From contig CALJDU010000011.1 of assembly GCA_938024995.1 (NCBI GenBank), positions 54,625-118,624 on the forward strand: a DNA stretch of 64,000 bases, in the 5' to 3' direction. The translations under genes were made by a program, and so were the position numbers. Below are positions 25,839-35,141 of this stretch, one piece after another. A model generated the notes under the pieces. That model was not told where the DNA came from. It ran no database searches and was given only the letters and a program-made list of their open reading frames with translations. How positions within the stretch are numbered: position 1 is the stretch's first letter; the number at the start of each line of letters is the position of its first letter. The DNA is from an uncultured bacterium. Lineage in GTDB: Bacteria; Myxococcota_A; Polyangia; Polyangiales; Houyiibacteriaceae.

Positions 25839-27932
25839 GTGCGCGCTTCCTTCTGCTTCGCTGGTTTGCTGATCATCTCCTCCTCGCTCGTCGGGTGCGG
25901 AGATGATGGCGGAACGTTCTTCGACACTGGGGGAGTCGACACGACGCGCCCGCCAGACTACCGACCGCCTTGTAGCGGTGGAGATGACGGGGGCGCCGGA
26001 GGCGATGATGGCGGACCCTGCAACGACGACGGCGGCCCCCCACCGCCCGTTGACTCCGGACCACCTCCTCCGCCGTGCAATCAGATTGAGTTCACGTACG
26101 AAGACGCTTCCGCCTCAAGCGTTTGGGTGAGCGGCTCGTTCACGGAGTGGGCCGAGACCCCCGCTGCGGGCGCGCTCGAGATGGTGCGCGATGGCGAGAC
26201 CTGGTCGATCACGACGCTGATCGAGCCGTTCGGCACCCACGAGTACAAGTTCGTGATCGATGGCGATCGCTGGATCGCGGACCCCGCCAACGACCGCCGC
26301 GTCAACGATGGCTTTGGCGGCGAGAACAGCGTCATCGACGTCTGCACGACCGCCTGCGGGGAGCTCGCCGAGTTCGACTGGCGCGACAGCGTCATGTACT
26401 TCGCGATGATCGATCGCTTCCGCGATTCCGACGGTCGCGCGGACGCGGTCTCGGGGGCCACCGGTGGCGACGCCTTCCGTGGCCCGAGCGGGCAGTACGA
26501 AGGCGGCGACCTCCCAGGCGCGACCGAGCGGCTCCCCTACCTCCGTGATCTTGGCGTGACCGCGGTCTGGCTCTCCGCTCCGTACGAGAACCGCGACTCG
26601 GCCGGCGCCGCGATCGATCCCGGTTCTGACCCGAACACCTACTCCGCCTATCACGGCTACTGGCCCTCGCCGGAGAACATCAGCTTCGCCGACCCGAGCA
26701 ACCCCTCCCCGCGCCCCGCGGTGGAGTCGCGGATCGGGAACGAGGACGACCTGCGTGACTTCGTCAACACCGCCCACGGCACTACCGGTGCGGATGGGCA
26801 CGGCATGAAGGTCCTCTTCGACTACGTCATGAATCATGTCGACGTGGAGAGCGGCCTCTATCGCGCCCACAACGATTGGTTCGCGCGCGATAGCGGTCGC
26901 TTCCGGCTCTGCGGGCCGGAGAACCTTTGGGACGATCCCTACTGGGGAACGCGCTGCGCGTTCACGGACTACTTGCCGCCATTTGAGTTCGACAACGCGG
27001 AGGCGCGGCGCTGGTCGGTCGACGACGCGATGTGGTGGGCCAACGAGTTCGGGATCGACGGCTACCGCTTGGACGCGATCAAGCACGTCTCGCTCTCATG
27101 GCTTGAGGACCTCCGCGCCCGTCTCAACGCCGAGATCCCCGATGAGCGCTTCTACCTGGTCGGCGAGACCTTCGCGTACGACGACCGCGACCTCCTTCGT
27201 CGCTTCGTCGACCCGAACACCTTGCTCGACGGGCAGTTCGATTTCCCGTTCAAGGCGCGCTTGTGCGAAGCGGTCTTCACCGAAGGAGGGCGCCTCGACG
27301 GGTTCTCCTCATGGATGGACGGCAACGACGGCTTCTACGGCGCCGGCGCGATCATGACCACGTGGATCGGCAACCACGACATCCCGCGCGCGATTCACTT
27401 CGCGTCCCGCCAGATCGGGAACTGCCGCGAGGGGAGCAGCCCGGCCAACGGATGGAGCGCGAGCTACCCGCAACCGAGCGACGCCGCGTCCTACGAGCGC
27501 CTCGGCGTGGCGTTCGCGATCATGATGACCAACCCCGGGATCCCGCTGATCTACTACGGCGACGAGATCGGGCTCGCGGGTGGAGGCGACCCAGACAACC
27601 GGCGACTCATGCCGTGGAGCGATAGCGACCTCAATCCGCACCAGATCGCGCTTCGAGACCGCGTCGGGAAGCTGGCGCGCGCGCGCGGTGCGAACCCGAT
27701 CATGGGCCGCGGGCGACGCGTGACCTTGAGCGCCTCCCAAGACACCTGGGTCTACCGAATGGAAGGCTGTGAGGCGGCGAGCGTCGTGATCGCGATCAAC
27801 CGCGCAGACTCGGGAAACACCGTGAACGTTCCGGGCGGCAGCTATGACGACTTGCTGGAAGGCGGAACCCGCGACGGCGGAAGCGTCTCGCTCGGGCCGC
27901 GCAGCTTCGTGGTGCTGCGCGCGCGCGAGTAG
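25839..27932 (+). CDS. GH13 alpha-amylase-family lipoprotein
   Basis: 697 aa from a GTG at 25839. Lipobox LVGC (Cys20), then a Gly/Asp/Pro-rich linker. Residues about 80-165 form a glycogen-binding/CBM48-like beta-sandwich (SVWVSGSFTEW, HEYKFVIDGDRW). The catalytic barrel follows with the four GH13 regions: VLFDYVMNHV, GIDGYRLDAIKH (nucleophile Asp, about residue 412), YLVGETFA (acid/base Glu, about 442) and WIGNHDIPR (Asp, about 513). It ends in a beta domain (SVVIAINRADSGNTV). Predicted to be an outer surface alpha-glucan hydrolase or transferase. It lies 47 bp before a metalloprotease gene. Confidence 0.93.
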   Translation: MRASFCFAGLLIISSSLVGCGDDGGTFFDTGGVDTTRPPDYRPPCSGGDDGGAGGDDGGPCNDDGGPPPPVDSGPPPPPCNQIEFTYEDASASSVWVSGSFTEWAETPAAGALEMVRDGETWSITTLIEPFGTHEYKFVIDGDRWIADPANDRRVNDGFGGENSVIDVCTTACGELAEFDWRDSVMYFAMIDRFRDSDGRADAVSGATGGDAFRGPSGQYEGGDLPGATERLPYLRDLGVTAVWLSAPYENRDSAGAAIDPGSDPNTYSAYHGYWPSPENISFADPSNPSPRPAVESRIGNEDDLRDFVNTAHGTTGADGHGMKVLFDYVMNHVDVESGLYRAHNDWFARDSGRFRLCGPENLWDDPYWGTRCAFTDYLPPFEFDNAEARRWSVDDAMWWANEFGIDGYRLDAIKHVSLSWLEDLRARLNAEIPDERFYLVGETFAYDDRDLLRRFVDPNTLLDGQFDFPFKARLCEAVFTEGGRLDGFSSWMDGNDGFYGAGAIMTTWIGNHDIPRAIHFASRQIGNCREGSSPANGWSASYPQPSDAASYERLGVAFAIMMTNPGIPLIYYGDEIGLAGGGDPDNRRLMPWSDSDLNPHQIALRDRVGKLARARGANPIMGRGRRVTLSASQDTWVYRMEGCEAASVVIAINRADSGNTVNVPGGSYDDLLEGGTRDGGSVSLGPRSFVVLRARE

Positions 27933-27979
27933 CGTTCGATCGGCGAGACCGAAAGACGTCGCCGTCCGTCGGCATCGTT

Positions 27980-28636
27980 ATGCGTCGTTTGCCGATCCTT
28001 GTTGCCGCGCTCGCCGTCAGCGTCGCCCTTTCCCCTTTTCCTGTGTTCGCGACGCGGACGGTCACGCTACCGCTCGCGGTTCACGTAGAAGACGCGCGCC
28101 GGGGTGAGGTCCCGGAGTGGCTGCGTCGCGCCAACGTCTACTACGCGCCCGCAGGGGTTCGCTTTCAAGTCAGCCATACCCGTCCGTTGCCTGCGGGAGC
28201 GCGCCACCTCGCGGATAACCGAGCGCGTCATCGTTTAGCGCGTCGCTTGGTGCGTCGCGCCATCAACGTGTTCTTCGTCGACGCGATTGTCGACCGCTGG
28301 CCGTCTCGCGCGACCGCACGAGCCGCGGCCAGAGTGGGGCGTCGTCCGAGCGGCCGTCTCGGTGGCGCGCATATTCGTAAGCCGGATCGTCGACCCAAGA
28401 GCTACGTGATCGTGCTCGCCTATCCCGAACGTCCCGGCGCGACCGCCGTCGGCTTGGCGCACGAGCTGGGTCACGTACTCGGGGCGCCACATCACGCCGA
28501 TCCGGACAATGTCATGAGCTACGGACCAGCTCGTCGAGGCTTCGATGCTTCCCAGCGCCGGATGTTCCGGCGCCGCGCCCAGAGGTTGCTGCGGGCGGGT
28601 GATGTTCGTCGCGTTCGCCGTTCACCCGACCGGTGA
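27980..28636 (+). CDS. Matrixin-like zinc metalloprotease, secreted
   Basis: 218 aa. A signal peptide (VAALAVSVALSPFPVFA) precedes a very Arg-rich catalytic region. The metzincin zinc motif HELGHVLGAPHH lies near residue 160 with a Met-turn NVMSYGPA 13 residues on, as in matrixins and archaemetzincins. The second half is highly basic (RRMFRRRAQRLLR), which is odd for a protease and might bind nucleic acid or the envelope. It is short for a catalytic domain, so activity needs testing. Confidence 0.8.
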   Translation: MRRLPILVAALAVSVALSPFPVFATRTVTLPLAVHVEDARRGEVPEWLRRANVYYAPAGVRFQVSHTRPLPAGARHLADNRARHRLARRLVRRAINVFFVDAIVDRWPSRATARAAARVGRRPSGRLGGAHIRKPDRRPKSYVIVLAYPERPGATAVGLAHELGHVLGAPHHADPDNVMSYGPARRGFDASQRRMFRRRAQRLLRAGDVRRVRRSPDR

Positions 28637-28670
28637 AACGGCGAGCGTCTCGTCGCGAAGGAACTCCAAG

Positions 28671-29117
28671 TCAGACCGGGCGAGCCGCTTGGAAGTTTAG
28701 CGCGGTCAGCACTTCCCGCTCGGTCCACACCTCGTCGCACTCCGCGAGCCGTTCCACCGCCCAAGGCACCGCTTCTGCGAGCGACGACATCACGACTTGG
28801 TCCGGGCAGTGCCACGCCGCTCCGTGAAGAAACATGCGCACCGCGGAGCCCCCGAGCCCGGTCATCAAGACGACGTGTGCGAGACCGTTGCGGCTCCGAG
28901 TGTCTTCACACAGCTCCTTGACCGACTGGCGGATCGGGGCGCTGAAACGGGGGGTGCCGCCAAAGACCACGTTCACGAAGACGAACGGTTTCTCGCGCTG
29001 GATGTTCTCCGTGAGGAGCGCCATCTGTTCCAGGGTCGGCGCGTCTCGCCACCACGCCACGTTGAGCGCGCCCAGGCGAGCGTGCGTCATCGTCTCGCTC
29101 AGGCTCAGGACGCGCAT
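28671..29117 (-). CDS. Hypothetical protein
   Basis: 148 aa from an ATG at 29117. No signal peptide. Alternating strands and helices (NVAWWRDAPTLEQMALLTENIQ, FVFVNVVFGGTPRFSAP, HVVLMTGLGGSAVRMFL) resemble a small alpha/beta fold, perhaps STAS-like, but no catalytic motif is seen. It is convergent with the metalloprotease gene (34 bp between stops) and lies 232 bp downstream of the minus-strand gene at 29350. Confidence 0.6.
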   Translation of the reverse strand: MRVLSLSETMTHARLGALNVAWWRDAPTLEQMALLTENIQREKPFVFVNVVFGGTPRFSAPIRQSVKELCEDTRSRNGLAHVVLMTGLGGSAVRMFLHGAAWHCPDQVVMSSLAEAVPWAVERLAECDEVWTEREVLTALNFQAARPV

Positions 29118-29349
29118 GGCTAAACGCTAACGAAGTTTCACGAAAGCGCTCGGGCGAAGTGGCTCAAAGTTTCCGGAAGGCCCCTTTTCAAGAGCGAGCC
29201 GCGATCTGCGCTACAGGTCGTCAGGACGTTTTTCATGGAACGCGCGGAGAGATCGACAAGGGGGCGTTCGCGAGTGTCCGCTCGCATGGAAAGTCAAAGA
29301 CATGCGCGCCGGTACGAAGCGATCTCGTCGTAGCGTGAGGTTGTGCGCG

Positions 29350-30249
29350 CTATCGCTGGCCGAATTGATCAAGCGCCCACTCCGCCACGGTCGGCACGGT
29401 CTCGCCCTCGGCCAGCGGCATGACGCACCAACGCAAGAGGTGCAGGCCGATCGGGATGTGCACGTTGTCCATGGTGCCTCGATCTGTCGGGAGCCGCGCG
29501 CGGAAGAGCGGCGGGCTGGCGAGCCCTTGCGCGTCGGTCGAGGTCTCGGCCCATTGCACCGAGCGCCCGTGCTCTTTGCTCGCGACCACGCCGACGCCGT
29601 CGCAGAAGGCTTGGAAGACCAGCGGCGGGATGAAGCGGATCACGCCTTCTTCCGCTTGTCCGACCCGCGCCTCGATCAACGTCAGGAGCTCGCTATTGGG
29701 GACCGGCTCTTGCTCTTCGCCGAGCAGCGCGATCGCGAGCTGGAGGAAGGGCTTGCCGGGCTCGGCGCCAAACGGCTCGTCGCTCACCGCGCGCATCGAG
29801 GCGTCGAGGGAGAGCGCCGCTGCGGTCGTCTTGATCGCGACGCGGTAGATCGCGTGAGGTTCATCCGGGGCTTCGCGACTGACGAGCTGGCTCTCCCCGC
29901 GGATGTGCTGCATCGCCAGCGTGGAGTGAGCGTCTGCGTCGGTCTTGTTGAGCGCGAAGGCGGCCAGCGCGGCGTCGTCTACCTCTGCGAACGCGATCAC
30001 ATAGAGCGCTTCCACTTGCCGCGGCGCGTGCTCGCGGAGATCCGCAGGTGTGCGCGAGAGCTCGGCGAGCAGCGCGGCTTCGACGTGGCGCCGAAGCTGG
30101 TCGTGGAGCTCCTGCGCAGGGAGCGCGTCCCAGATCACCGCGGCCCAGGCGAAGCGCCCGTCGACGTCGAGCTCGAGTACACGCGGGTGTAGCGGCGCGG
30201 CCTCAAGCGGCTCGCTCTTCTTGATGAGGTCGGAGAGAGGAGAGGTCAT
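29350..30249 (-). CDS. Hypothetical protein, third gene of the glnS operon
   Basis: 299 aa from the ATG at 30249 (MTSPLSDLIKKSEP); the frame extends 50 residues further but that part lies inside the upstream gene. It is a soluble, Ala/Leu-rich protein without clear motifs. Alternating hydrophobic strands (ALYVIAFAEVDDAALAAFAL, HPRVLELDVDGRFAWAAV) hint at a mixed alpha/beta fold. It starts 5 bp after the zinc-ribbon gene, so it belongs to the glnS transcript. Confidence 0.6.
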   Translation of the reverse strand: MTSPLSDLIKKSEPLEAAPLHPRVLELDVDGRFAWAAVIWDALPAQELHDQLRRHVEAALLAELSRTPADLREHAPRQVEALYVIAFAEVDDAALAAFALNKTDADAHSTLAMQHIRGESQLVSREAPDEPHAIYRVAIKTTAAALSLDASMRAVSDEPFGAEPGKPFLQLAIALLGEEQEPVPNSELLTLIEARVGQAEEGVIRFIPPLVFQAFCDGVGVVASKEHGRSVQWAETSTDAQGLASPPLFRARLPTDRGTMDNVHIPIGLHLLRWCVMPLAEGETVPTVAEWALDQFGQR

Positions 30250-30254
30250 TGGCT

Positions 30255-30677
30255 TCAGTATTCGAAGGGTGTCGAGAGGAGCTTGAGCAGGTGTTCCAAG
30301 AACGAAGACGGCTCGTCCGGGGGCTTCGGTGTGTATCGAACCCACTCCCGAAGAGCCTGTTGCGCGGCGACGTCGACGTGCATACCCAAGCACTCGCTGC
30401 ACGTCAGCACGTTGGGGCCGTTTCCTTCGTACGGAAAGAGCGCCATCGCCGCGCGACAGTCAGGGCAGACGGCATCTGTTTCGCGCTTCGCGTCATCGCT
30501 CGGCTTCGGCCGCTGCCGCGCCACGCTGTGCGCCTCTTCGTAGTAGTCCACGAAGACAGCGCTGCAGTTCGCGCAGACGTCGATCGTGACCGGAGCGCTC
30601 GCGACGAGGATGTTCTCTTTGCGCATGGGTGACGAACAGCTTCCACAGGCGCGGGCCCGCTCGCGGTGTGGGTTCAC
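30255..30677 (-). CDS. Double zinc-ribbon (zf-TFIIB-like) protein
   Basis: 140 aa from a GTG at 30677 whose first bases overlap the glnS stop (GTGA). Two CxxC pairs form each of two zinc ribbons: CGSCSSPM ... CANCSAVFVD and CPDCRAAM ... CSECLGMHVD. The layout of a leading CxxC, about 20 residues, a second CxxC and then VFVD or MHVD is that of zf-TFIIB domains, which bind metal and are found in small bacterial proteins of unknown function. The tail is hydrophilic (EHLLKLLSTPFEY). Translational coupling to glnS suggests cotranscription but not a shared role. Confidence 0.75.
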   Translation of the reverse strand: MNPHRERARACGSCSSPMRKENILVASAPVTIDVCANCSAVFVDYYEEAHSVARQRPKPSDDAKRETDAVCPDCRAAMALFPYEGNGPNVLTCSECLGMHVDVAAQQALREWVRYTPKPPDEPSSFLEHLLKLLSTPFEY

Positions 30678-32452
30678 GACGACTTCGACGCGTTCGGTTT
30701 CCCGCCCTCGCGCTTGCCGCCTTTGCTCTTCTTCTTGCCCGCCTTTGGCTTCGACTTCACGCCGAGCTTCTTCGCGAGCTTGGCCCACGAGTCCCGCAAG
30801 GTGATCGTTCGGTTGATGACGAGGCGCGAAGGCGTCGAGTCTTTGCTGTCCACAACAAAGTAGCCAAGGCGCTCAAACTGATAGCGGTCGCCGGGAGTCG
30901 CGGAGCTCATGCTCGGTTCAAGCTTGCAGCCGGTCAGCACCTCGAGCGAGTTGGCGTTGAGGTCATCGAGATAGTCGCCGGTCTCTTTTCCGGGGCTCTC
31001 TGCCTGGAACAAGCGATCGTAGAGGCGCACCTCGGCGTCGACTGCGTGCGCCGCCGAGACCCAGTGGACGGTGCCGCGAACCTTGCGTCCATCGGGCGCG
31101 CTCCCGCCCTTCGAAGCGGGGTCCCAGGTGCAGCGCAGCTCGGTGACCTCGCCCGCGTCGTTTTCGATGACCTCGTTGACCGTGACCAGCGCCGCGCCGC
31201 GGAGCCGAACCTCGCGACCGAGCGCCAGCCGCCACCACTTCTTTGGCGGGTCCTTCATGAAGTCATCGCGCTCCACGTAGAGCTCGCGCGTGAACGGAAC
31301 GGTTCGCATCCCGGCGCTCTCGACGTCCGGGATGTTCTGCACCTCAAAGTTCATCACTTCGTCTTCGGGGAAGTTCGTGATGACCAGCTTGAGCGGACGC
31401 AGCACGCCCATCACGCGCGGCGAGGTCGCGTTGAGATCTTCGCGAAGCGCGTGCTCGAGCAAGGAGACGTCTACCTCGCTGTCGCGACGACTGACGCCGA
31501 CCCGTTCGCAGAAGTTTCGAATGGCCGCGGCGGTGTAGCCTCGTCGCCGTAGACCCGCGAGCGTGGGCATCCGCGGATCGTCCCAGCCGGAGACCCGACC
31601 GCTCTCGACGAGCTTGAGGAGCTTCCGCTTGCTCAGGACCCAGAAGGTCAGGTTGAGACGCGCGAACTCGATTTGTTGCGGGTGCGTCGGGAGCTCGCCC
31701 TCGAACTGATCGAGGAACCAGTGATAGAGCGGCCGATGGTTTTGAAACTCGAGCGTGCAGACCGAGTGCGTGATGCCCTCGATCGCGTCGCTGAGGCCGT
31801 GCGCCCAGTCGTACATCGGGTAGATCGGCCACTCGTCGCCGGTCCGGTGATGGTGCACTTTGCGAATGCGGTACATCAGCGGATCGCGCAGCTTGAGGTC
31901 CTTCGACTGCATGTCGATCTTCGCTCGCAATACGTAGGAGCCGTCTTCGAACTCACCCGCGCGCATTCGCGCGAAGAGGTCGAGGTTCTCTTCTACGCTG
32001 CGCTCTCGATCCGGACTGTTGACGCCAGGCCGATGGAAGTCGCCGCGCCCTTCACGGATCTCTTCTTCGTTCTGACTGTCGACGTACGCGCGGCCTCGCT
32101 TGATCAGCGTGGTCGCGAGCTCGTAGAGCTTCTCGAAGTAGTTGGACGCGAAGTAGAGGCGGTCTTCCCAGTCGAAGCCGAGCCACTTGATGTCGGCTTG
32201 GATCGACTCGACGTACTCGGTCTCTTCTTTCGCAGGGTTGGTGTCGTCGAAGCGCAGGTTGCACTGGCCCTGGGGCGCCAGGTCGGCGAGCCCAAAGTTC
32301 AAGCAGATCGACTTCGCGTGGCCGATGTGCAGGTACCCGTTGGGCTCGGGTGGGAAGCGCGTCATCAGCCGTCCGCCGTGCTTGTCCGCGGCGAGTTCGG
32401 CTAAGACGAGTTCGGCCACAAAGTTTCCCGGGCCGTCGTTCTCCTCAGTCAT
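30674..32452 (-). CDS. glnS: Glutaminyl-tRNA synthetase
   Basis: 592 aa from the ATG at 32452, preceded by an A/G-rich stretch. Attaches Gln to tRNA-Gln. The class I HIGH motif is HIGHAKSI near residue 45 (after FPPEPNGYLHIGH), and the KMSKS-like loop is VLSKRKLLKL near residue 272. The core runs from the Rossmann fold to the beta-barrel anticodon-binding domain (FPEDEVMNFEVQNIPD, VRGTVHWVSAAHAVDAEVRLYDRLF). The C-terminus has about 30 Lys/Gly/Ser-rich extra residues, longer than in E. coli GlnRS. It heads an operon with two small genes. Confidence 0.97.
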   Translation of the reverse strand: MTEENDGPGNFVAELVLAELAADKHGGRLMTRFPPEPNGYLHIGHAKSICLNFGLADLAPQGQCNLRFDDTNPAKEETEYVESIQADIKWLGFDWEDRLYFASNYFEKLYELATTLIKRGRAYVDSQNEEEIREGRGDFHRPGVNSPDRERSVEENLDLFARMRAGEFEDGSYVLRAKIDMQSKDLKLRDPLMYRIRKVHHHRTGDEWPIYPMYDWAHGLSDAIEGITHSVCTLEFQNHRPLYHWFLDQFEGELPTHPQQIEFARLNLTFWVLSKRKLLKLVESGRVSGWDDPRMPTLAGLRRRGYTAAAIRNFCERVGVSRRDSEVDVSLLEHALREDLNATSPRVMGVLRPLKLVITNFPEDEVMNFEVQNIPDVESAGMRTVPFTRELYVERDDFMKDPPKKWWRLALGREVRLRGAALVTVNEVIENDAGEVTELRCTWDPASKGGSAPDGRKVRGTVHWVSAAHAVDAEVRLYDRLFQAESPGKETGDYLDDLNANSLEVLTGCKLEPSMSSATPGDRYQFERLGYFVVDSKDSTPSRLVINRTITLRDSWAKLAKKLGVKSKPKAGKKKSKGGKREGGKPNASKSS

Positions 32453-33130
32453 GGTGAGAGGACGCTACTTGCGGTTTCGCATGCCGGCAACCACTCAGGT
32501 CGCGTCGACGGCGCGGCGGTTGCAGACCTGAGGTGTCATGACTCGAGGCGCGTTCTGACTCGCGCTCGCGCGGGAGATGCGTGTCGCCCACGCGCCAGGT
32601 GCGCGGCCGATTCGCCGACGTCGCGCTCCTTCTCGTGCTCTCGGAGAACTACCTGACACAGTTGTTCTGCGCGGTTTGGGGCGAGCAGAAGTTCGCGCGA
32701 TGTCGATGGGCGCCTCGCTGCCTTCGCTCCTCTTTGATGCTCGCGTCCGCGCATCGTGCCGTTGTTCACGCGATCTCGGATCAGCGGCTGATCGCGTCTC
32801 CGCATGGATACATCGATCCCATCCAGCAGCGTGGTGTCTCGACGATGATCGGAGACGTCATGCGCGATGCCGATGCTGCCCTCCCGTCGAGCTCCCGCCA
32901 ACGGCGCCCATTCGGTGAACGTGGTTTCCGCAGAGGAAAAGTTCGACGGAGGTGCGTAGTGGGCTTCGCGCGGGGACAAGCGTTTCCCTGGCGACTGATG
33001 ACACCATCGGCGAACGCAAGAATGACCACAGTGTGGGGGAGGACTCTTTCGGATCTGCCGTAGATCCATGAGAATAGTACATCGGGTCCTATTTTCTGGG
33101 CCTGGCTCACCATTTGCACAATCACTGAGT
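32453..33130. other. Unassigned intergenic stretch, 678 bp
   Basis: No gene can be supported between glnS and the lipoprotein at 33131. Open frames exist on both strands (the longest on minus is 32536-33210), but none has the strong third-position G/C of its neighbours, a start context or a recognisable motif. It may carry the glnS promoter, and perhaps a decayed gene. No hairpin terminator or inverted repeat was noticed. Confidence 0.5.
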
Positions 33131-35053
33131 ATGCGAACCGAACTCCCCAAGGTCGTTCTTTCTCTCTGCATCGCGGTCGCGCTTATCGGCTGCCCTGAGT
33201 CCATCGACACGGGTCGTTATGACGGTGATGGCGGCGGAGATGGCGGCGGCGGCGATGGCGGTGGTGACGGCGGCGGAGATGGTGGTGGCGGAGAAGATGA
33301 TTGGGTGTTGTCGATCGACACGTCCTCGACGGATCCCTACGTCGCGTTGGAGTCCACCTCCGCCACGGTCACTGGCGAAGTGGTCGCGACGCTCGGCCTG
33401 GATCGTCTTGAGACCGGACCCGACGACGCGCCGGCGATGGTGACGACTTCGCCGACCGGTTCGTTCTCACACACGGCGACGGTCGATGAAGGTGTGAACC
33501 TCGTGCCGCTTCGGGCGTTCGACAGCGAGGCGCACATGGCGCGCGGCAACCGTTCGGTGCTCCGCTCGAGTTATCTCCCGGAAGGTGAGCACAACGCCGA
33601 GGCGGTCGTCATCGCGCTCGATGCAGAGTTTTTGGGCGCGATGGCCGCGGGCGTGGGGGACCTTATCTCCGGGATCGACCTTCGGCCTGAGTTCGCCCCT
33701 GGGTCGACGTTGTCGATGGACGATATGTGCACCCTCATCTCCGATGGCGGGAGTCACGGCACCCCGGAGCTTCAGCTCGAAGTGACCGAGACCGGCGAGC
33801 TGCTCCTCAGGGTCATCATCCCGGACCTCCGCGTGGCGTTCCACGGAACGTGTCGCATCCCGATCCTCGGTACGCGCAGTGTTCACGGCGACGTCGATGA
33901 GATTGACGTCACCGTGACCACGATCCTCACCGCGCTTCCCGGCGACCCCTGTTCCCCGGGCTTCACGAACTCGCCCGCGACGGTGTCTCTCGAGAACTTC
34001 GACATCGATCTCCGCGGCTTCATCGGCGCCGAGCTCGCTGGCGAGGTGGTCGAACGGAGCACCCGCGAGAAGATGGAGCGTCAGTTCGCGCCGATGGTCA
34101 ACGCGCTGCTCGACACCTACCTCGCGGACCTCACGCTCTTCGACGAGCCGACCGCGATGGAGTTCTTCGCGACGCCGCTGGAGCTGGGCCTCTGCATCAC
34201 GCAGCTCGGTCCGGAAGATGGCGAGCTTGTCGCGCACCTCGGCGCGACCGCGCGGACGACCGCGCCCGTTGTGAACACCGCGCCGGGCGCGCCCTTCCTT
34301 CCGGAGACCCTCCCGGACGTGATCGAGCCCGACGTCATCTACTTGAACGCCGCGTTGGTGGGGCAGCTGCTCTACGGTGCGTGGCAAGGCGGAGCGCTCA
34401 ACATTGAAGGCCTGGGTTCCGACCCGGCCGAAGGCGCGCCCGCGATTCCGCTGAACGTCGGCACGCTCTCGCTGTTCGCTGGGTTCCTGACCGATACCTT
34501 CGACGCCGCGACGCCGCTCAACGTGAACCTCGCGTCGGAGCTTGCACCGCTCGCGCGCATCGCCACCCCGCCTGCTGCGGAAGGGCCGGGCGAAGAGCCG
34601 GGTGAAGAGCCGGGCGAAGAGCCGGGCGAAGAGCCGGGTGAAGAACCGTCCGACGAAGTTGGACCTGAAGATGTCGACCTCGCCATCGAGATCGGTCAGC
34701 TGGAGATCGACATCTCGGCCGAGGGAATGCCGGTCTTCAAGATCGGCGCCCAGGTCAAGATCGACCTCGCGCTTGTCCCGAACGAGGCGGGCGAGATGGT
34801 CCCTCAGGTCATCTCCACCGAGACCGTCGCGTGGGTCATCGATTCACCGCTCGGCTACCTCACGCCTCCGAAGCGACGCGGACTAGAGGGCGCGCTTCAG
34901 TCCATCATCGAAGGCGCGATCGGCGACCTGCTCGGCGGCGCGGCCATCGCGCTCCCGGAGATTGGTGGACCGATGATCGCGGAAGAGGTCGTCCCGACGC
35001 CTGGTGGGTTCCTCGCGGTCACGCTCGGCGAGGTTCCGCCTCCCGCGCCCTGA
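33131..35053 (+). CDS. Large lipoprotein with Gly/Asp-rich linker, hypothetical
   Basis: 640 aa from the ATG at 33131 (MRTELPKVVL). Lipobox ALIGC (Cys21). A 30-residue linker of DGGG repeats follows, then beta-rich sequence (WVLSIDTSSTDPYVALES, VNLVPLRAFD) and long alternating segments with two Cys pairs. Five tandem GEEP repeats sit near residue 490, followed by EIGQLEIDISAEGMPVFKIGAQVKIDLALVP and a hydrophobic helix-like stretch near the C-terminus. The even alternation resembles a lipid-binding (BPI/LBP-like) protein, but no family was recognised. It ends in a strong terminator shared with the convergent GGDEF-EAL gene. Confidence 0.75.
   Translation: MRTELPKVVLSLCIAVALIGCPESIDTGRYDGDGGGDGGGGDGGGDGGGDGGGGEDDWVLSIDTSSTDPYVALESTSATVTGEVVATLGLDRLETGPDDAPAMVTTSPTGSFSHTATVDEGVNLVPLRAFDSEAHMARGNRSVLRSSYLPEGEHNAEAVVIALDAEFLGAMAAGVGDLISGIDLRPEFAPGSTLSMDDMCTLISDGGSHGTPELQLEVTETGELLLRVIIPDLRVAFHGTCRIPILGTRSVHGDVDEIDVTVTTILTALPGDPCSPGFTNSPATVSLENFDIDLRGFIGAELAGEVVERSTREKMERQFAPMVNALLDTYLADLTLFDEPTAMEFFATPLELGLCITQLGPEDGELVAHLGATARTTAPVVNTAPGAPFLPETLPDVIEPDVIYLNAALVGQLLYGAWQGGALNIEGLGSDPAEGAPAIPLNVGTLSLFAGFLTDTFDAATPLNVNLASELAPLARIATPPAAEGPGEEPGEEPGEEPGEEPGEEPSDEVGPEDVDLAIEIGQLEIDISAEGMPVFKIGAQVKIDLALVPNEAGEMVPQVISTETVAWVIDSPLGYLTPPKRRGLEGALQSIIEGAIGDLLGGAAIALPEIGGPMIAEEVVPTPGGFLAVTLGEVPPPAP
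34589..34648 (+). repeat. Five 12-bp tandem repeats encoding GEEP
   Basis: Five consecutive units of the form GG(C/T)GAAGA(G/A)CCG, each encoding Gly-Glu-Glu-Pro. The units are near-identical, so replication slippage could change the copy number without breaking frame. It forms an acidic hinge inside the lipoprotein. Confidence 0.9.
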
Positions 35054-35069
35054 GCGGACAGGCAAAACG

Positions 35070-35107
35070 AAAACGCTCCGAGCACCTAGCGTGTTCGGAG
35101 CGTTTTT
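35070..35107. terminator. Bidirectional rho-independent terminator
   Basis: AAAACGCTCCGA and TCGGAGCGTTTT form a 12-bp perfect stem (loop about 14 nt); T-runs follow on the plus strand and, by symmetry, on the minus strand. It serves both the lipoprotein gene ending at 35053 and the convergent GGDEF-EAL gene ending at 35142. Confidence 0.9.
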
Positions 35108-35141
35108 CGTTGCTGCGCGAGAAGATGTCGCGACCATCCGC

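Noticed and set aside
32536..33210. 224-aa open frame on the minus strand upstream of glnS
   Set aside because: Codon use and composition do not resemble neighbouring genes, it overlaps the start of the lipoprotein gene, and no motif is visible; kept only as an unassigned region.
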